Shown: piece after piece, positions 10,017-18,485 of the stretch
Layout of the letters: each line of letters opens with the position of its first letter
How positions within the stretch are numbered: the first letter of the stretch is position 1
Assembly: GCA_012523575.1 (NCBI GenBank)
Contig: JAAYIF010000032.1
Coordinates: 1-64,000 of the forward strand
Source: Clostridia bacterium
GTDB lineage: Bacteria > Bacillota > DTU086
DNA length: 64,000 nt
Direction: 5' to 3'
Made by a program: the position numbers and the translations under genes
The notes under the pieces: model-generated
Databases searched by the model: none
Told to the model about the DNA's origin: nothing
Seen by the model: only the letters and a program-made list of their open reading frames with translations

Positions 10017-10946
10017 ATGGCGGAAATTTTCGGTAAGCTGAAAGACAGGTTATCTAAAACAAGGACTGCATTATTTGGTGGGCTTAAGTCTCTGGTTGGA
10101 GGCCGGGCATTGGATGAAGAATTATTTGAAGAAATGGAAGAGATACTGATTCAAGGGGATTTGGGAATAAATACCGTTCTGGAATTAATAGATTCCCTTA
10201 GACAGGAAGTGAAAACCAAAGGGATTAAAGACAGCGAGGAGGTTATATCCCTTCTTAAACAAAAGATAGGGGATATTCTTCAGGAAAACAGTGAACCCCT
10301 TCGAATGGAAAAAGGGCAGCTTAATGTGTTAATGGTTGTGGGAGTTAACGGTGTGGGGAAAACCACTTCCATTGCAAAACTGGCTCATAAATTTAAAAAT
10401 GAGAATAAAAGGGTCCTTTTGGCAGCAGCGGACACCTTTAGGGCCGCTGCCGTTGAACAGCTGGAAGAATGGGCAGAACGCATTGGAGTGGAAGTAATCA
10501 AGCATCAGGAGGGCTCGGACCCTGCGGCTGTGGCCTTTGATGCCCTTAAGGCTGCCCAATCCAGGGGTGCGGATGTTTTGATTATTGATACCGCTGGACG
10601 GCTGCAGAGTAAAAAGAATTTAATGGAAGAAGTTAAAAAGATAAAAAGGGTCATCAGTAGGGAAATGGCCGATGCTCCCCATGAAGTTCTGTTGGTGCTG
10701 GATGCCACCACAGGGCAAAATGCCATTTCCCAGGCTAAGGTATTTAATGAGGCTCTGGAAATTACAGGAATCATTCTCACCAAGCTTGATGGCACGGCCA
10801 AGGGTGGAATTATCGTGCCCATAGCCAATGAACTTAATATCCCGGTGAAATTTATCGGGGTGGGAGAAGGCATTAATGATTTGCATGAATTTGATCCGGT
10901 TCAATTCAGTGAAGCTCTTTTTGATGCAGAAGGAGGTAAAAATTAA
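10017..10946 (+). CDS. ftsY: Signal recognition particle receptor FtsY
   Basis: 309 residues from the ATG at 10017, preceded by AAAGGGGGTAATAAT. Upstream in-frame codons overlap smc and the ribosome-binding site. It is the short Gram-positive form without a long acidic A domain: a helical N domain (1-90), then the GTPase with G1 VGVNGVGKTT at 108-117, DTAGRLQ and TKLDGTAKGG. It receives SRP-ribosome complexes at the membrane. The partner Ffh is encoded at 14590. mtnP starts on its stop codon (TAATG). Confidence 0.97.
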   Translation: MAEIFGKLKDRLSKTRTALFGGLKSLVGGRALDEELFEEMEEILIQGDLGINTVLELIDSLRQEVKTKGIKDSEEVISLLKQKIGDILQENSEPLRMEKGQLNVLMVVGVNGVGKTTSIAKLAHKFKNENKRVLLAAADTFRAAAVEQLEEWAERIGVEVIKHQEGSDPAAVAFDALKAAQSRGADVLIIDTAGRLQSKKNLMEEVKKIKRVISREMADAPHEVLLVLDATTGQNAISQAKVFNEALEITGIILTKLDGTAKGGIIVPIANELNIPVKFIGVGEGINDLHEFDPVQFSEALFDAEGGKN

Positions 10947-11746
10947 TGAATGCTGATATTGGAATTATCGGAGGTACGGGGCTGTATAATCCGGATATGC
11001 TGGAAGACGTAAGAGAATATACAATAAATACGGTATACGGTGATGCAGTGGTTCTACTGGGCCGTTTCGCCGGAAAGTCCATGGCTTTTTTGCCAAGACA
11101 TGGTGAGAAACATACGGTTCCTCCCCATCTAATTAACTATAGGGCCAACATAATGGCTCTTAAGGAAATAGGTGTTAAGAATATTATTGCAACGGCCTCC
11201 GTAGGTTCTTTAAATCTGGAAATGAAACCGGGGGATCTGGTTATTATCGACCAATTCATTGACTTTACCAAATACCGACCCCTTACTTTTTATGACGGGG
11301 GTGAAAATGGGGTGGTTCATACGGATATGACAGAACCCTACTGCCCGCGGTTAAGAAAAGTCCTCATTGCTTCTTCTGCGGATATGGGTGCCAATGTTCA
11401 CCCCCAGGGAGTATACGTTTGTACCGAAGGTCCCAGGTTTGAAACCCCTGCGGAAATAAGAATGTTTCAGAAACTTGGGGGGGACGTGGTAGGCATGACC
11501 AATGTCCCTGAAGTGGTGCTGGCCAGGGAAAAGGGAATCTGCTATGCAGCGGTGGCCGTGGTTACCAATTACGCAGCGGGCATTTCTCCAATCCCTTTAA
11601 CCCATGAAGAAGTTGTTCAGGTTATGAACAAAAATCTTAATCTTGTTAGGGATGTAATTTTTAAGGCAGCGGAAAAAATTATTAGCTCCGGTTATAATGA
11701 TGTCAGCTGCGGATGTCGGGCCGTCCCTGGACCCGTAGGTAACTAA
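10946..11746 (+). CDS. mtnP: Methylthioadenosine/methylthioinosine phosphorylase
   Basis: 266 residues, full length for the MTAP/PNP family 2. Phosphate-site and ribose-site motifs GGTGLY, PRHG, TASVGSLN and TEGPRFETPAE are intact. The purine site reads TNYAAG (Asn208-Tyr-Ala210), where true MTA phosphorylases have an Asp-x-Asp pair that reads the adenine amino group. From memory, Asn-x-Ala is the arrangement in the methylthioinosine phosphorylase of Pseudomonas aeruginosa. With an MTA deaminase in the same operon, I infer the substrate may be 5'-methylthioinosine rather than MTA. It overlaps ftsY by one base and precedes mtnA by 20. Confidence 0.88.
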   Translation: MNADIGIIGGTGLYNPDMLEDVREYTINTVYGDAVVLLGRFAGKSMAFLPRHGEKHTVPPHLINYRANIMALKEIGVKNIIATASVGSLNLEMKPGDLVIIDQFIDFTKYRPLTFYDGGENGVVHTDMTEPYCPRLRKVLIASSADMGANVHPQGVYVCTEGPRFETPAEIRMFQKLGGDVVGMTNVPEVVLAREKGICYAAVAVVTNYAAGISPIPLTHEEVVQVMNKNLNLVRDVIFKAAEKIISSGYNDVSCGCRAVPGPVGN

Positions 11747-11766
11747 AAATTTTTGGGGGTATAATT

Positions 11767-12825
11767 ATGCACTCATTGATCTGGAGGGATACCTATCTTG
11801 AATTAATTGATCAAACAAAGCTTCCCAACAGTGTTGAATATGTTTCCTGCCGAACTTATAAAGAAGTCGGTGAAGCCATAAAAACCATGAAAGTAAGGGG
11901 AGCACCGGCTATTGGTGCCGCTGCTGCCTTTGGAGTTGTGCTGGGCAGTTTTGAAGTAAAGGATGCTCCCCCTGAAAAAATAATAAATCATCTTAAAAAA
12001 GTGGGGGAGGAACTTCTTTCCACCCGGCCTACGGCCGTAAATCTAAAATGGGCTGTGGAAAGAATGCTTAAAAGGGCAGAAAGGACTGTTATTTCCAACT
12101 CCGATGTTGTGGAAGAGCTGATCAGTGAGGCAGTTTCCATATACAAGGAGGATTTGCATGTTAATAAAGCCATTGGTAAGCATGGGGAAAGAGTTGTACC
12201 CGACGGGGCAGTTGTTCTTACCCACTGTAACGCAGGTGCTTTGGCCACGGTGGGGTACGGTACTGCCCTGGGAGTAATTAGGGCGGCAAGGGAGGCGGGC
12301 AAAAAAATTTCCGTTATTGCCTGCGAAACCAGACCCAATTTTCAAGGTGCAAGATTAACTGTTTGGGAATTAATTAAGGAAGGATTTGATGTGAAACTAA
12401 TTGTGGATTCTGCCGCTGGATACATCATGCAGAGGGGTTTAATTGATCTAGTTGTTGTGGGGGCGGACAGAATAGCTTCCAATGGTGATACGGCCAATAA
12501 AATTGGCACTTACTCTTTGGCTGTTTTGGCAAAACACCATGGAATTCCCTTCTATGTAGCGGCTCCTTCTTCCACGTTTGATTTAAATTTAGCTGATGGT
12601 TCCCAGATTCCTGTAGAAGAAAGGGACCCCGAAGAGGTGCGCAAAGTGGGAACCACCCGTATAGCTCCCGCAGAAGTGGATGTAATTAATTATGTTTTTG
12701 ATATAACCCCGGGAAGCTTAATAACGGGAATTATTACTGAATATGGAATTATCGAAGAAGACAGGATCGGTGAGGCCGGAAAGTGGCTGGAAAAAATGAA
12801 ATCGGAGGTAGAAAAAGAAAAATGA
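11767..12825 (+). CDS. mtnA: S-methyl-5-thioribose-1-phosphate isomerase
   Basis: 352 residues. Catalytic Cys154 is in THCNAGALATVGYG and Asp234 in VVVGADRIASNGD, the two residues that define MtnA among the eIF2B-like proteins. It isomerises methylthioribose-1-phosphate, the product of the preceding phosphorylase, to the ribulose form. No mtnB, mtnC or mtnD follows, so the remaining steps are encoded elsewhere or use another route. Its stop overlaps the start of the deaminase gene (ATGA). Confidence 0.95.
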   Translation: MHSLIWRDTYLELIDQTKLPNSVEYVSCRTYKEVGEAIKTMKVRGAPAIGAAAAFGVVLGSFEVKDAPPEKIINHLKKVGEELLSTRPTAVNLKWAVERMLKRAERTVISNSDVVEELISEAVSIYKEDLHVNKAIGKHGERVVPDGAVVLTHCNAGALATVGYGTALGVIRAAREAGKKISVIACETRPNFQGARLTVWELIKEGFDVKLIVDSAAGYIMQRGLIDLVVVGADRIASNGDTANKIGTYSLAVLAKHHGIPFYVAAPSSTFDLNLADGSQIPVEERDPEEVRKVGTTRIAPAEVDVINYVFDITPGSLITGIITEYGIIEEDRIGEAGKWLEKMKSEVEKEK

Positions 12826-14108
12826 GCATTTTGATAAAAAATGTATCTATTTTGTTTTTTGACAGTGAAGAAGAATTAAGCTTTTCTGAGGGAGATGTTT
12901 TTGTAAAGGGGGATATTATTGAAAGTGTGGGCAAAAAATTGGATGTAGAAGCCGATGTGGTTATTGACGGAAGGGATAAAGTTGCCCTTCCCGGCTTTGT
13001 CAATGCCCATACCCATGCGGCTATGGCCCTTTTTAGGGGCTACGCCGATGATTTGCCCCTGGATATCTGGCTCAACGAAAAGATATGGCCCGTGGAGGCT
13101 AAATTGACTCCTGAGGATGTTTACTGGGGCGTGAAGCTTGCCCTTCTGGAAATGATCAAAGGTGGTATAACGGCCTATGGGGACATGTATTTCTTTATGG
13201 ATGAAGAAGCAGAGGCCGTAACGGAAGCCGGCATTAGGGCCAGTTTATCCGTGGGTCTTATTGCAGTCGCCGGCGATCCTTCCCAAAAATTAAGGGAAGC
13301 CGAGCACTTTGTTTCTCGCTGGAATGGGGAGGCGGAAGGCAGAATTACTGCAATGTTTGGTCCTCATGCTCCCTATACCTGTCCCCCGGGTTTTTTAAAG
13401 GAAGTGGTGAGTGCTGCAAAACAGTACGGCGTTGGCATACATACCCATTTGGCGGAAACAAAGAAAGAAGTTGAAGATATTTATAAACTTTACGGTAAAT
13501 CCCCTGTGGAAGTTTATGAAGAAGCGGGGGTTTTGGATCTCCATGTGCTGGCTGCCCACTGTGTTCATATGACTTCCAGGGACATGGAAATTCTTAAAAA
13601 TCATGGTGTTTTTGTTGTTCATAACCCCCAGAGCAATTTGAAACTGGGAAGCGGTATAGCTCCCGTTCCGGAAATGCTGAAAAAGGGAATTCCCGTGGCA
13701 TTGGGAACTGATGGTGCGGCAAGCAATAATAATCTTGACATATTTGAGGAAATGCGTACTGCCGCTCTGCTGCACAAAGGAGTTAACCTTAATCCCACAT
13801 TGGTCACTGCCTCAGAAGCTTTAAAAATGGCCACCATATGGGGTGCAGAGGCCCTAGGACTCAAGAATGTGGGCAAAATTGAGCCGGGGAAAAAGGCCGA
13901 CATAGTGCTGCTGGACTTTAATTCTCCCCATCTGCAGCCCAAAATTGATCATGTTGCCCATATAGTTTATTCCGCAGGATCCGCTGATGTGGATACGGTT
14001 ATAGTTGACGGGAAAATCATCATGAAAAACGGTAAAGTGCTGACCTTAGATGAAGAAAAGATTTACCAGGAAGTGCAGAAGCGGACACAGCGGCTTATTT
14101 CCAATTAG
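12822..14108 (+). CDS. mtaD: 5'-methylthioadenosine/S-adenosylhomocysteine deaminase
   Basis: 428 residues from the ATG at 12822, which overlaps the mtnA stop. The frame extends to 12783 but only inside mtnA. It is an amidohydrolase with metal ligands His63/His65 in NAHTHAAM, His209 in HTHLAE, His246 in LAAHCVH and Asp297 in LGTDGAASNNNLD. The DLPLDIWL segment is typical of the SAH/MTA deaminase group. It would convert MTA to methylthioinosine and possibly SAH to S-inosylhomocysteine. Its presence in one operon with mtnP and mtnA supports the deamination-first salvage route. GGAGG lies 13 bases before the start. Confidence 0.93.
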   Translation: MSILIKNVSILFFDSEEELSFSEGDVFVKGDIIESVGKKLDVEADVVIDGRDKVALPGFVNAHTHAAMALFRGYADDLPLDIWLNEKIWPVEAKLTPEDVYWGVKLALLEMIKGGITAYGDMYFFMDEEAEAVTEAGIRASLSVGLIAVAGDPSQKLREAEHFVSRWNGEAEGRITAMFGPHAPYTCPPGFLKEVVSAAKQYGVGIHTHLAETKKEVEDIYKLYGKSPVEVYEEAGVLDLHVLAAHCVHMTSRDMEILKNHGVFVVHNPQSNLKLGSGIAPVPEMLKKGIPVALGTDGAASNNNLDIFEEMRTAALLHKGVNLNPTLVTASEALKMATIWGAEALGLKNVGKIEPGKKADIVLLDFNSPHLQPKIDHVAHIVYSAGSADVDTVIVDGKIIMKNGKVLTLDEEKIYQEVQKRTQRLISN

Positions 14109-14110
14109 AC

Positions 14111-14139
14111 TTGACACCGGATTATATTTGCAATACAAT
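14111..14139 (+). promoter_or_regulatory. Sigma-A promoter for ylxM-ffh operon
   Basis: TTGACA (14111-14116) and TACAAT (14134-14139) are separated by 17 bases, a near-perfect vegetative promoter three bases after the mtaD stop. Transcription would start near 14146 and run into ylxM, ffh and the ribosomal protein genes. Confidence 0.85.
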
Positions 14140-14181
14140 ACTAGGGTGTTAAGTAAAGTAGCTTAACAGTGGTGAAAGCTT

Positions 14182-14541
14182 GTGCTGGAAAAGACGGACA
14201 GGATTAATGTTCTCTTTGATATATACGGATCCCTTTTAACGGATAAACAGAAGGAATTAATTATGATGTACTATTTTGAAGATCTATCCTTGGCAGAAAT
14301 AGCAGAAGAACTGGGAATCAGCAGGCAGGCTGTGTTTTTTGGCCTAAAGCGCTCTGAAGAGTTGTTGGAAAAATACGAAGACAGTTTAGGTCTGCTAAAA
14401 AAATTAAAGAGTTATGAGGAACAGATCGGTAGGGTATTGGGCCTGTTAAAGGATTTTCGTTCCACCGGTGAAAGGGATAAATTAGACGAAGCCATTGTTT
14501 CTCTGGAGGAAATGTCCAATTTTTGGCAGTTTATTAATTAA
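14182..14541 (+). CDS. ylxM: YlxM family putative helix-turn-helix protein of the SRP operon
   Basis: 119 residues from a GTG at 14182 with GGTGAAAG upstream. Residues about 20-60 form a sigma-70 region-4-like helix-turn-helix (LSLAEIAEELGISRQAVFF), followed by a helical tail. UPF0122/YlxM genes almost always precede ffh, as here, and the protein is thought to modulate SRP. Its molecular role is not settled. Confidence 0.92.
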   Translation: MLEKTDRINVLFDIYGSLLTDKQKELIMMYYFEDLSLAEIAEELGISRQAVFFGLKRSEELLEKYEDSLGLLKKLKSYEEQIGRVLGLLKDFRSTGERDKLDEAIVSLEEMSNFWQFIN

Positions 14542-14589
14542 AGTTAAGGTTAATGGGGTTTTCTGTTTTTAAAACGGGGAGGAAATTTA

Positions 14590-15939
14590 ATGGCGCTTTT
14601 ATCAAATCTTTCGGAAAAAATTCAGCAGACTTTTAAAAAGCTGAAGGGTAAAGGAAAATTAACTGAAAAGGATATTGAAGCAGCTTTAAGGGAGATAAGG
14701 CTTGCCCTTTTGGAAGCGGATGTAAACTATAAAGTTGTTAAGGATTTTATTAAAAGAATTAAAGAAAAGGCAATGGGGCATGAGGTTCTTGAAAGTTTAA
14801 CCCCTGCCCAGCAGGTTATAAAAATCGTTAACGATGAATTGACGGAGTTGATGGGTGGCAGTCAGAGCAAAATAGAGCTAGCGGTTTCGCCCCCCACCGT
14901 AATAATGCTGGTGGGTCTTCAGGGGTCCGGGAAAACAACCACTGCAGGGAAGCTGGCCCTTCATCTGAAAAAGTCTGGGCACAGGCCTCTGCTGGCTGCT
15001 GCCGACGTTTATCGTCCTGCTGCGGTTAAACAGCTTCATGTGGTTGGAGATAAGACGGGTGTATCGGTTTTTGATATGGGAACTGATGTAAGTCCTGTGG
15101 AGATTGCCCAAAGAAGTATTGAACACGCTAAGAACTCGGGTTTTGATGTTGTTTTAATTGACACCGCAGGAAGACTTCACATAGATGAGGAATTAATGGA
15201 AGAACTGGTGAGGATCAAAGAAGCCGTTCTGCCCAATGAAATATTACTGGTTGTGGATGCCATGACGGGACAGGATGCCGTCAATGTTGCCGAGGCTTTC
15301 CATAGCGAACTGGAAATTACCGGTGTGATCCTTTCAAAACTGGACGGAGATGCCAGAGGTGGAGCTGCCCTTTCCGTTAAAGCGGTTACGGGCTGCCCCA
15401 TAAAATTCGTAGGTGTTGGAGAAAAGCTGGATGCCTTGGAGCCTTTTCATCCTGACAGAATGGCCTCAAGGATTTTAGGCATGGGGGACGTTTTAACCCT
15501 CATAGAAAAAGCCCAACGGGCCATTGACCAGGATAAGGCAAAGGAACTGGAAAGAAAAATAAAGCAGCGTTCCTTTGATCTGGAGGATTTTTTAGAGCAG
15601 CTGAAAGAGTTCAGGAATATGGGCCCGATAGAAGAGATATTTGAAATGATCCCCGGGATGAATAAAATTAAAAATCTTCAGCTGGATGAAAAAGAGTTCA
15701 TAAAAGCCGAGGCCATAATACAGTCAATGACAAAGGAAGAGCGGGCAAACCCTGAAATTATTAATTCAAGCAGGAAAAGAAGAATAGCCATGGGCAGCGG
15801 CACAACGGTACAGGATGTCAACCAACTGCTCAAACAGTTTTCCCAGGTCCAGATGTTGATAAATAGAATGGGTGCCTTCACAGGTAAGAAAAAAGGTAAA
15901 AAACTGAAACTGCCCAACTGGGGTTTTCCACCCTTTTAA
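14590..15939 (+). CDS. ffh: Signal recognition particle protein Ffh (SRP54)
   Basis: 449 residues. N domain (1-90), GTPase G1 [11 protein letters not shown] at 108-118, DTAGRLH, and [10 protein letters not shown] for guanine recognition. The methionine-rich M domain (about 320-440), with the RRIAMGSG signature before the last helix, binds 4.5S RNA and signal sequences. It pairs with FtsY (10017) for co-translational targeting. The ATG at 14590 follows GGGGAGGAAATTTA. Confidence 0.97.
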   Translation: MALLSNLSEKIQQTFKKLKGKGKLTEKDIEAALREIRLALLEADVNYKVVKDFIKRIKEKAMGHEVLESLTPAQQVIKIVNDELTELMGGSQSKIELAVSPPTVIMLVGLQGSGKTTTAGKLALHLKKSGHRPLLAAADVYRPAAVKQLHVVGDKTGVSVFDMGTDVSPVEIAQRSIEHAKNSGFDVVLIDTAGRLHIDEELMEELVRIKEAVLPNEILLVVDAMTGQDAVNVAEAFHSELEITGVILSKLDGDARGGAALSVKAVTGCPIKFVGVGEKLDALEPFHPDRMASRILGMGDVLTLIEKAQRAIDQDKAKELERKIKQRSFDLEDFLEQLKEFRNMGPIEEIFEMIPGMNKIKNLQLDEKEFIKAEAIIQSMTKEERANPEIINSSRKRRIAMGSGTTVQDVNQLLKQFSQVQMLINRMGAFTGKKKGKKLKLPNWGFPPF

Positions 15940-15973
15940 ATATTAAACAATGAATATGTAGGAGGTGAAAAAG

Positions 15974-16246
15974 TTGGCAACAAAAATAAGGTTAAAGAGG
16001 ATGGGCAGCAAAAAAAGACCTTTTTACCGTATTGTGGTGGCTGACAGCCGTTCCCCGAGGGATGGAAGATTTATTGAGCAGATAGGCTCCTATGACCCCA
16101 TACACGGGCTGGAAAAGACAAAGATTGATGAGGAGAAAGCCATTGAATGGCTGAATAAAGGTGCCCAACCCACGGATACCGTAAAAAGCTTGTTTAAGAA
16201 AGCAGGTATTTGGGAAAAAATTAAAGGGCAAAAAGAAGTTCAGTAG
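15974..16246 (+). CDS. rpsP: 30S ribosomal protein bS16
   Basis: 90 residues starting at the TTG at 15974 ([20 protein letters not shown]). GGAGGTG ends eight bases before it. An in-frame GTG at 15965 lies inside that ribosome-binding site and is rejected. The sequence is the standard bS16, a primary rRNA-binding protein of the small subunit. The ffh-rpsP-khpA-rimM-trmD-rplS order is conserved in Firmicutes. Confidence 0.97.
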   Translation: MATKIRLKRMGSKKRPFYRIVVADSRSPRDGRFIEQIGSYDPIHGLEKTKIDEEKAIEWLNKGAQPTDTVKSLFKKAGIWEKIKGQKEVQ

Positions 16247-16275
16247 CCTGCTTTAAAGATAGGGGAGGTAAAATT

Positions 16276-16506
16276 ATGAAAGAACTAGTTGAGACTTTGG
16301 CCCGTGCCCTGGTGGATAATCCGGATCAGGTTGTGGTAAATGAAGTGGAGGGCGAAAAATCCGTAATTTTAGAGCTAAAGGTAGCAGATGAGGATATGGG
16401 TAAAGTTATTGGAAAACAGGGGCGAATCGCGAAAGCCATTAGGACCCTAGTAAGGGCTGCTGCTGCAAGGGAAGGAAAAAGGGTGGTTGTGGAAATACTG
16501 CAATAA
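16276..16506 (+). CDS. khpA: KH-domain RNA-binding protein KhpA (YlqC)
   Basis: 76 residues. A single type II KH domain with the GKVIGKQGRIAKAIRTLV loop at about residues 40-57, then a short strand ending VVVEILQ. KhpA acts with KhpB as an RNA-binding pair that affects cell elongation and division in several Firmicutes. The gene always sits between rpsP and rimM. ATG at 16276 after GGGGAGGTAAAATT. Confidence 0.94.
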   Translation: MKELVETLARALVDNPDQVVVNEVEGEKSVILELKVADEDMGKVIGKQGRIAKAIRTLVRAAAAREGKRVVVEILQ

Positions 16507-16521
16507 TGCCGGGGTGATTTT

Positions 16522-17052
16522 GTGAGCCCGAAAAAAGTGTTGCCGGAAAAGATAGCCGTTGCTAAAGTGATAAACACCCACGGTATTAAAGGAGAAGTTA
16601 AAGCAATACCCCTTTCCGATTTTAAGGACAGGTATTACCGGCTTAAGAAGGTTTATGTTAAAGAGCAAGAGGAATGCTACACTTTAAATTTAGAAAATGC
16701 GCGCTGGCACATGGATACCTTAATTTTAAAATTCAAAGAAATCAGCAACATCAGTGAAGCTGAGCCCCTGAAGGGAAGCTACCTTTTTATTAACCGCAGC
16801 GATGCTGTGGAACTACCCGAGGATACCTATTACATCTTTGAAATAGTAGGATTAGAAGTTTATAATGTGGAAGATTATGTTAAACTTGGAACAGTAACTG
16901 AAGTCCTCCAAACGGGTGCCAATGATGTTTACATTGTAAAGGATTCTTCCGGTGGAGAACTTTTAATACCCGCATTAAAAGAAGTTGTGGTGGAAGTTGA
17001 TTTAGAAAAAAACCGAATGCTGGTCAAACTGCCGGAAGGTCTCTTGGATTGA
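16522..17052 (+). CDS. rimM: 16S rRNA processing protein RimM
   Basis: 176 residues from a GTG at 16522 with GGGGTGA upstream. An N-terminal barrel (VAKVINTHGIKGEVKA) is followed by a PRC-barrel domain (YYIFEIVGLEVYN to EVDLEKNRMLVKLPEGLLD). RimM binds ribosomal protein uS19 and assists 30S head assembly. Adjacent to trmD, as usual. Confidence 0.95.
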   Translation: MSPKKVLPEKIAVAKVINTHGIKGEVKAIPLSDFKDRYYRLKKVYVKEQEECYTLNLENARWHMDTLILKFKEISNISEAEPLKGSYLFINRSDAVELPEDTYYIFEIVGLEVYNVEDYVKLGTVTEVLQTGANDVYIVKDSSGGELLIPALKEVVVEVDLEKNRMLVKLPEGLLD

Positions 17053-17070
17053 AAATGAGGGTTGATTTTA

Positions 17071-17814
17071 ATGAATATAGACATTGTAACCCTTTTCCCA
17101 GAAATCTTTGATAATTTTTTAAAAACCAGTATTTTGAAGCGGGCTCAGGATGAAAATAAAGTGAGAGTTAGACCTGTGAATCTACGCGATTACTCCACGG
17201 ATAAGCACAGGTCCGTTGATGAGCCGCCCTATGGTGGCGGAGGAGGAATGGTAATTGGGCCCCAGGCATTTTTCCATGCCGTATCTGCCTTAAGGGGTAA
17301 GGACACTAAAGTGGTGCTGCTTTCACCCCATGGGAGATTATTTACCCAAAAAGTTGCGGAAGAGCTGGCACAGTTGAAACACATAATTTTGCTCTGCGGC
17401 CATTACGAAGGAATTGACGAGAGGGTAAGACAGCAGTTGGCCGATGATGATATATCCATTGGAGATTATGTGCTCACCGGGGGTGAAACAGCGGCAATGG
17501 TAGTAATTGATGCTGTGGTGAGATTAATACCCGGTGTTCTTGGCAATGAGCTTTCAGCCAGTGAAGAATCCTTTACCATGGGGCTTCTTGAGTATCCTCA
17601 CTATACAAGGCCTAGGGATTATGAAGGTTTTAAAGTTCCTGAGGTTTTATTATCGGGAAATCACGGGGAAATAAACCGTTGGAGGAGAAAAGAAGCCTTA
17701 CGAAAAACTTTGAAACTGAGAGCCGATTTATTTGAAAGTTTGTCCTTTAACGAAGAGGATCTTATTCTTATTCGAGAAGTTGTGCAGGAAGAACTGGAAA
17801 GGCTAAACCTTTAA
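17071..17814 (+). CDS. trmD: tRNA (guanine-37-N1)-methyltransferase TrmD
   Basis: 247 residues from the ATG at 17071; a TTG at 17062 is also in frame but lies in the ribosome-binding stretch. The SPOUT-class knot appears as HYEGIDERVRQQ and SIGDYVLTGGE, and the N-terminus IDIVTLFPEIFDN and PYGGGGGMV are diagnostic. TrmD methylates G37 next to the anticodon and prevents +1 frameshifting. Confidence 0.97.
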   Translation: MNIDIVTLFPEIFDNFLKTSILKRAQDENKVRVRPVNLRDYSTDKHRSVDEPPYGGGGGMVIGPQAFFHAVSALRGKDTKVVLLSPHGRLFTQKVAEELAQLKHIILLCGHYEGIDERVRQQLADDDISIGDYVLTGGETAAMVVIDAVVRLIPGVLGNELSASEESFTMGLLEYPHYTRPRDYEGFKVPEVLLSGNHGEINRWRRKEALRKTLKLRADLFESLSFNEEDLILIREVVQEELERLNL

Positions 17815-17834
17815 GTTGAAGGGAGGTTTTTGAT

Positions 17835-18176
17835 TTGGATCTGATAAAGACAGTGGAGCAGGAATACATGAAAAAGGAGATCCCTGAATTCCGCGTAGGA
17901 GATACCGTTAGAGTTTATTTCAAAGTTATAGAAGGAAACAGGGAAAGGATACAGCCCTTTGAAGGTATAGTAATTAAGAGGCAGGGAAGTGGTGTTAGGG
18001 AAACATTTACAGTAAGAAGGGTATCTTACGGTGTTGCTGTGGAAAGAACCTTTCCCCTTCATTCACCACGGGTGGATAACATAAAAGTTATTAGAAAGGG
18101 TAAGGTAAGGAGAGCCAAACTCTATTATCTGCGCCAGCGTACCGGAAAGGCTGCGAGGGTAAAGAGCAGAACATGA
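17835..18176 (+). CDS. rplS: 50S ribosomal protein bL19
   Basis: 113 residues from a TTG at 17835 after GGGAGGTTTTTGAT. The body [20 protein letters not shown] and the C-terminal KLYYLR are the bL19 signature; the protein sits at the subunit interface. It ends the ribosomal transcript: a strong terminator overlaps the stop codon. Confidence 0.97.
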   Translation: MDLIKTVEQEYMKKEIPEFRVGDTVRVYFKVIEGNRERIQPFEGIVIKRQGSGVRETFTVRRVSYGVAVERTFPLHSPRVDNIKVIRKGKVRRAKLYYLRQRTGKAARVKSRT

Positions 18177-18204
18177 GCCAGGTAAATCCTGGCTTAACTT
18201 TTTT
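18176..18204 (+). terminator. Intrinsic terminator after rplS
   Basis: AGCCAGG (18176-18182) pairs with CCTGGCT (18188-18194) over a 5-base loop and leads into TAACTTTTTT. A related hairpin-plus-T-run recurs at about 18409-18440 on the far side of the palindromic repeat. Confidence 0.88.
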
Positions 18205-18213
18205 ACAATGAAG

Positions 18214-18404
18214 TATTTGTTGCGGTTTCCTCACTTCGAAACTCACGCCGCTTAAAACCGGGCCGCCCCAATTCGGCGCCCATGCGAGAGAATAGCTGGT
18301 GCTCATCTTCTGCTTGCGTTTCACGGTTTTAATCGGCGTTCGTTAAGTCGTTTCGCAAACTGCAGCAGATACCTCATGGGATATACTAAGATAATTTGTA
18401 TATA
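18214..18404 (+). repeat. Dispersed palindromic element, copy A
   Basis: One of five copies in the window. Outer arms TATTTGTTGCGGTTT and AAACTGCAGCAGATA pair imperfectly. A second stem is formed by CGCCGCTTAAAACCG and CGGTTTTAATCGGCG. The centre carries a small hairpin GCCGCCCCAATTCGGC. The conserved block TTCGTTAAGTCGTTTCGCAA lies on the right side. It lies between rplS and rnhB, and has no convincing open frame. Confidence 0.88.
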
Positions 18405-18408
18405 GGCG

Positions 18409-18440
18409 TAACTAGGTAAAACCTGGCTTATTTGTTTTTC
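18409..18440 (+). terminator. Second terminator-like hairpin flanking repeat copy A
   Basis: ACTAGGTAAAACCTGGCTTA followed by TTTGTTTTT resembles the rplS terminator AGCCAGGTAAATCCTGGCTTA. The stem is weaker because its left arm is degraded (CTAGG versus GCCAGG). It looks like a decayed duplicate of the rplS terminator on the other side of the repeat. Confidence 0.5.
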
Positions 18441-18485
18441 TTATATAGGAATTTATTGATTTACGTTGAAATTGTAAATAAAAAA

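Noticed and set aside
12783-12821. Upstream start for the deaminase inside mtnA
   Set aside because: The ATGA overlap at 12822 gives the family N-terminus; the longer form adds a basic stretch encoded by the mtnA tail.
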